A stretch of DNA of 64,000 nucleotides, from assembly GCF_023278185.1 (NCBI RefSeq), contig NZ_CP066356.1, positions 3,340,001 to 3,404,000 on the forward strand, given 5' to 3'. Below the pieces are notes generated by a model. It did not search any database. It was not told where the DNA came from and saw only the letters and a list, made by a program, of their open reading frames with translations. Source of the DNA: Bradyrhizobium elkanii USDA 76 (GTDB lineage Bacteria > Pseudomonadota > Alphaproteobacteria > Rhizobiales > Xanthobacteraceae). Made by a program: the position numbers and the translations under genes. Each line of letters begins with the position of its first letter. The first letter of the stretch is position 1. Positions 60,566 to 64,000 of the stretch are shown here, piece by piece.

Positions 60566-61318
60566 TTAGTCGCTCTGGGGCGTCGTCTCCAGGCCGCTGT
60601 CCGGTCCCTCTGCGAGGTGATCGATGGCGGCGGCCCGCTTGTTGCGCAGGTGCTGGAACAGGATGTCGCTGAGCTCGCTTGCCGCGCGCCGGCGCAGCGC
60701 ATCGAGGATCGCCTCGTGCTCGCGCATTGCCTCGGCCCAACGCTGCCGCTTGCGGGCGAAATTGGCCGAATAGCGGACACGGCGGATGCGGCCGGCGAAG
60801 TTGGCGTAGGTGGCCTTCAGCGTCTCGTTGCGCGCAGCCGCAACGATGCTTTCGTGGATTTGCTGGTTGGTCTGGAAATAGCCATGCATATCGCGGTGCA
60901 GATAATGGCCGTACATCTCGTAGTGCAGCCGCTCGATCGCGACGATTTCCTCGTCGGTGATGATCTCGCACGCCAGCCGTCCGGCCAGGCTCTCGAGTCC
61001 GGCCATGACGTCGAACAGCTCCTCGAGGTCGCGTGGGCTGAGCCGGCGCACTCGCGCGCCGCGGTTGGGCAAGAGCTCGATCAGGCCCTCGGCGGCCAGC
61101 ACCTTGAGCGCCTCGCGCAGCGGCGTCCTGGAAATGCCCAGCATCTCGCAGAGTTGCCGCTCTGGAACGCGGGCGCCGTCGGGAATGTTGCCTTCCACCA
61201 CATAGTCGCGGAGCCGCAGCAGGATCTCGCCGTGAAGCGAGGCCTCCTGGCGGTCGCTGCCATTGCCGGCGGCGGGCGGGCTGATCGGAACCCCGGCTTC
61301 GGGAATCGCGGATTTCAT
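60566..61318 (-). CDS. GntR family regulator (FadR/FCD subgroup)
   Basis: A 250-residue GntR protein. The winged helix (about 25-95) contains LLRLRDYVVEGNIPDGARVP, LCEMLGISRTPLREALKVLA and LIELLPNRGARVRRL. The all-helical FCD effector domain (about 105-230) has the metal-ligand pattern in MYGHYLHRDMHGYFQTNQQI and HEAILDALRRR. It lies upstream of the dehydrogenase gene on the same strand and divergent from the aminotransferase, so it can govern both. A carboxylate ligand is likely. Confidence 0.92.
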   Translation of the reverse strand: MKSAIPEAGVPISPPAAGNGSDRQEASLHGEILLRLRDYVVEGNIPDGARVPERQLCEMLGISRTPLREALKVLAAEGLIELLPNRGARVRRLSPRDLEELFDVMAGLESLAGRLACEIITDEEIVAIERLHYEMYGHYLHRDMHGYFQTNQQIHESIVAAARNETLKATYANFAGRIRRVRYSANFARKRQRWAEAMREHEAILDALRRRAASELSDILFQHLRNKRAAAIDHLAEGPDSGLETTPQSD

Positions 61319-61450
61319 ATTCTGAACAATAATTTGCCGGCGCGGTCACGTCGATGCTCTCGATCGAATACCAAAATTGGATTGAAAAGACAAAAAATGA
61401 ATGCAAAATAGCTCACCGAGGAGCCGAAATCCGGCGATTGGGAGGTTCTC

Positions 61451-62653
61451 ATGCATCAAGGGCGCCATTTTCTGCAGATTCCCGGGCCGAGCCCGGTCCC
61501 GGATCGCATTCTTCGCGCGATGGATATGCCGGTCATCGACCACCGCAGCGCCGAATTCGCCGCGCTCGGCTGTGCCGTGCTCGAGGGCAGCCAGAAGGTG
61601 TTTCAGACCAGGGGTCCGGTGGTGATCTTCCCGTCGTCCGGGACCGGCGCCTGGGAGGCCGCGATCGTCAACACGCTGTCGCCGGGCGAGAAGGTCCTGA
61701 TGGTCGAGACCGGCCACTTCGCTACCCTGTGGAGGCAAATGGCCGGCCGTTTCGGCATCGAGGTGGATTTCATGCCCGGCGACTGGCGCCGCGGCGCCGA
61801 CCCCGCCCAGATTGAAGCAAGGCTCGCCGCCGACACCGCGCACAGCATCAAGGCGGTGATGGTCGTCCACAACGAGACCTCGACCGGCGCGACCAGCCGG
61901 ATCGCCGACATCCGTGCCGCGATCGACCGCGCCGCGCATCCGGCGCTCCTGATGGTCGACACCATTTCTTCGCTCGGCTCGGTCGATTACCGGCACGACG
62001 AGTGGAAGGTCGACGTCAGCGTCAGCTGCTCGCAGAAGGGCTTCATGCTGCCGCCCGGCCTCGGCTTCAACGCCATCTCGGAGAAGGCGCGCGCCGCGTC
62101 GCGCACCAATAAGCTGCCGCGCTCCTATTTCGACTGGGAGGAAATGCTGAAGCCGAACGCCAAGGGCTTCTTCCCCTATACGCCGGCGACGAACCTGCTC
62201 TACGGGCTGCGCGAGGCCATCGCGATGCTGTTGGAGGAGGGGCTCGACAACGTGTTCGCCCGCCATCAGCGACTGGCCGCCGCCACGCGCGCCGCCGTCA
62301 ATCAGTGGGGGCTCGAGGTGCTGTGCCAGGAGCCCTCGGAATTCTCGCCGGTGCTGACCGCGGTGATGATGCCGCCCGGCCATGATGCCGATCAGTTCCG
62401 CAAGGTCGTGCTCGACAATTTCAACATGTCGCTCGGTGCCGGCCTGTCGAAGGTCGCGGGCAAGGTGTTTCGCATCGGTCATCTCGGCGAGTGCAACGAA
62501 CTGACGCTGCTTGGCGCGCTGACCGGCGTCGAGATGGGGCTGTCGGTCGCCGGCGTCCCGCATCGCCCGGGCGGCGTCGAGGCCGCGATGCGGCTTCTCG
62601 AGCAGCGCGACCAGCGCAACGCGTCGTCGCATCTGAAGGTGGTCAGCACTTAG
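61451..62653 (+). CDS. Class V aminotransferase (alanine/serine-glyoxylate type)
   Basis: A 400-residue PLP enzyme: QIPGPSPVPDRILRAMDMPV, FPSSGTGAWEAAIVNTLSPG, VMVVHNETSTGATSRI, LLMVDTISSLGSVDYRHDEW and the lysine that binds PLP in VSCSQKGFMLPPGLGF. Members transfer an amino group from alanine or serine to glyoxylate; glyoxylate would be the product of a glycolate dehydrogenase such as the gene at 57455. It is transcribed divergently from gntR, 133 bases apart, with GGGAGG upstream of the ATG. Confidence 0.92.
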   Translation: MHQGRHFLQIPGPSPVPDRILRAMDMPVIDHRSAEFAALGCAVLEGSQKVFQTRGPVVIFPSSGTGAWEAAIVNTLSPGEKVLMVETGHFATLWRQMAGRFGIEVDFMPGDWRRGADPAQIEARLAADTAHSIKAVMVVHNETSTGATSRIADIRAAIDRAAHPALLMVDTISSLGSVDYRHDEWKVDVSVSCSQKGFMLPPGLGFNAISEKARAASRTNKLPRSYFDWEEMLKPNAKGFFPYTPATNLLYGLREAIAMLLEEGLDNVFARHQRLAAATRAAVNQWGLEVLCQEPSEFSPVLTAVMMPPGHDADQFRKVVLDNFNMSLGAGLSKVAGKVFRIGHLGECNELTLLGALTGVEMGLSVAGVPHRPGGVEAAMRLLEQRDQRNASSHLKVVST

Positions 62654-62751
62654 AGCGTTTTCGAGCAAAGTGGACGCCGGTTCGCGTAAAGAAAACGCGT
62701 CAACAAAAATCTAGAGCTTCGGTTCTGATCTAATCAGAGCCGAAGCTCTAG
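62651..62751. repeat. Rhizobiales-type intergenic palindromic repeat
   Basis: Two stem-loops in tandem. The first pairs GCGTTTTC (62655-62662) with GAAAACGC (62691-62698). The second has 19-bp arms, 62711-62729 and 62733-62751 (core AGAGCTTCGGTTCTGAT), with one G-U. This sequence type is scattered through Bradyrhizobium and related genomes from memory. Here it may also terminate the aminotransferase transcript. Confidence 0.65.
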
Positions 62752-62812
62752 CAGCCACGGCATCCGCAGCACAACGAACTCACAACAATCGCGGATCGGG
62801 GGAGGGGATGAT

Positions 62813-64000
62813 ATGAGGCTTCGGTTCAAGGCCACCCATGTCGTTTTGGCCATGCTCTGCGTGATGTACTTCATCACCTATGTGGACCGGGTGAACATCG
62901 GCACCGCGGCCGGCGAGATCCAGAAGGAGCTCGGCCTGTCCAACACAGAGGTCGGTCTGGTGTTCTCGGCCTTCGCCTATCCGTACCTGCTGTTCCAGGT
63001 GATCGGCGGCTGGGTCGGCGATCGCTTCGGGCCGCGCCAGACCTTGTTCTGGTGCGGCATGATCTGGGCCGCCGCGACCATCATGACCGGCTTTGTCCAT
63101 GGTCTTGCCGCGCTGTTCGTCGCGCGTTTCGCGCTGGGGTTCGGCGAAGGCGCGACGTTTCCGACCGCGACGCGCGCGATGCAGTACTGGACGCCGGCGA
63201 ACCGCCGCGGCTTCGCGCAAGGCCTGACGCATTCATTCGCGCGGCTCGGCAATGCCATCACCCCGCCGGTGGTCGCGCTCCTGATCCTCTGGCTGACCTG
63301 GCGCGGCGCGTTCGTCGTGCTCGGCGTTGTCAGCCTGATCTGGGGCGTCGCGTGGGTCTGGTACTTCCGCAACGAGCCGAGGGACCATGGCTCGATCACC
63401 GCGGCCGAGCTTGCGACATTGCCGCCGCGTCCCCAGGGCGAGCGGCCAAAGGTGCCGTGGGGACCGCTGATGCAGCGGATGTGGCCGGTGACGCTGACCT
63501 ATTTCTGCTACGGCTGGTGCCTGTGGCTCTATCTCAACTGGCTGCCGCTGTTCTTCAAGAACAACTACAGCCTCGATCTGAAGAACTCGGCGCTCTTCGC
63601 ATCCGGCGTGTTCTTTGCCGGCGTCGTCGGCGACAGCATCGGCGGCGTCATCTCCGACCGCATCCTCGAGCGCACCGGCAATGTGCGGCTGGCGCGGCTC
63701 AGCGTGACGGTCGTGGGCTTCGCCGGCGCGCTGCTGTCGCTGATGCCGATCCTGTTCGTTCACGACATCACGGTGGTGGCGCTCTGCCTGTCGGCCGGCT
63801 TCTTCTGTGCCGAGCTCGTGATCGGGCCGATGTGGTCGATCCCGATGGACATCGCGGCGAAATATTCCGGCACCGCCGCGGGGATCATGAACACCGGCTC
63901 GGCTTTCGCGGCCATCGTCTCGCCGCTGGTCGCCGGCTTCGTCATCGACGCCACCGGAAACTGGTACCTGCCGTTCCTGATGTCGATGGGCCTCCTGCTG
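62813..64000 (+). CDS. MFS transporter, ACS (anion:cation symporter) type, cut by window end
   Basis: 396 codons from ATG 62813 (GGAGGGG upstream) to the window edge, with no stop. The protein begins FKATHVVLAMLCVMYFITYV then DRVNIGTAAGEIQKELGLSN, a hallmark of the ACS family that carries organic anions (phthalate, hexarates, tartrate). Loop GGWVGDRFGPRQ and about 11 membrane segments are visible; perhaps the last helix and tail are missing. It probably imports the acid handled by the upstream genes. Confidence 0.9.
   Translation, partial: MRLRFKATHVVLAMLCVMYFITYVDRVNIGTAAGEIQKELGLSNTEVGLVFSAFAYPYLLFQVIGGWVGDRFGPRQTLFWCGMIWAAATIMTGFVHGLAALFVARFALGFGEGATFPTATRAMQYWTPANRRGFAQGLTHSFARLGNAITPPVVALLILWLTWRGAFVVLGVVSLIWGVAWVWYFRNEPRDHGSITAAELATLPPRPQGERPKVPWGPLMQRMWPVTLTYFCYGWCLWLYLNWLPLFFKNNYSLDLKNSALFASGVFFAGVVGDSIGGVISDRILERTGNVRLARLSVTVVGFAGALLSLMPILFVHDITVVALCLSAGFFCAELVIGPMWSIPMDIAAKYSGTAAGIMNTGSAFAAIVSPLVAGFVIDATGNWYLPFLMSMGLLL

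Noticed and set aside
61346..62668. 440-codon open frame on the minus strand
   Set aside because: It is antisense to the class V aminotransferase, gives no recognisable protein and is of biased composition.
1..64000. tRNA or rRNA genes
   Set aside because: Scanning by eye found no cloverleaf-like segment with conserved T-loop and anticodon features and no rRNA sequence. Weak cases could be missed without a dedicated search.

Overview
The window looks like a Bradyrhizobium-type alphaproteobacterial genome: high GC, rhizobial-style trb/rlx conjugation genes, a rhizobiales intergenic hairpin repeat at 62.65 kb, and short hypothetical genes of a Bradyrhizobium flavour. All assignments come from reading the sequence and remembered family knowledge; no search was run.

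0-31.6 kb is the conjugation and control half of an integrative and conjugative element (ICE) resembling rhizobial symbiosis ICEs such as ICEMlSymR7A. It opens with ICE housekeeping genes (ArdC-type antirestriction, Toprim, DUF2493, DUF736), each preceded by a structured leader that recurs in pairs. A HipBA toxin-antitoxin pair follows, then a decayed DUF932 gene. Next is a control block: a divergent qseC/qseM pair with paired operator boxes, an fseA-like gene read in two frames through an apparent +1 frameshift, and an rdfS-like excisionase with a hairpin over its ribosome site. Then come a RepA-type initiator with three iterons, DUF2840, the TraF peptidase, a lytic transglycosylase with a frameshifted tail, relaxase, TraG, a ribbon-helix-helix protein, an MFS cargo gene flanked by repeats, and a full trbBCDEJKLFGI operon plus DUF2274. 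A LysR regulator and a LuxI/LuxR pair with a candidate lux box close the element part. The implied circuit, by analogy with R7A, is LuxR/AHL driving FseA, which drives RdfS, with QseM as antiactivator. No integrase, tRNA gene or attachment site was seen, so the ICE ends lie outside or are unrecognised.

31.9-40.5 kb is a catabolic cluster under a divergent TetR regulator: a luciferase-like flavin monooxygenase, two enoyl-CoA hydratases, an acyl-CoA ligase, a creatininase-family hydrolase, a flavin reductase and an orphan branched-chain-type substrate-binding protein, ended by a terminator. It looks like a pathway that oxidises, opens and CoA-activates an unknown ring compound.

40.6-50.4 kb is insertion-rich. 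A frameshifted phage-type tail-spike gene is split by an IS66 element, which is itself split (inside tnpB) by a second IS66 element. Both have 8-bp target duplications, and removing them restores the reading frames. An IS21 element with a 7-bp duplication follows.

50.4-57 kb holds a surface-polysaccharide acylation pair (MBOAT plus an SGNH-like partner fused to a pseudopilin-like tail), several small hypothetical genes, a collagen-like lipoprotein and a truncated metalloprotease-type gene. 57-64 kb is a chromosomal-looking 2-hydroxyacid/glyoxylate locus: DUF336, an FAD plus Fe-S dehydrogenase, a GntR regulator, a class V aminotransferase and an MFS transporter cut by the window edge.
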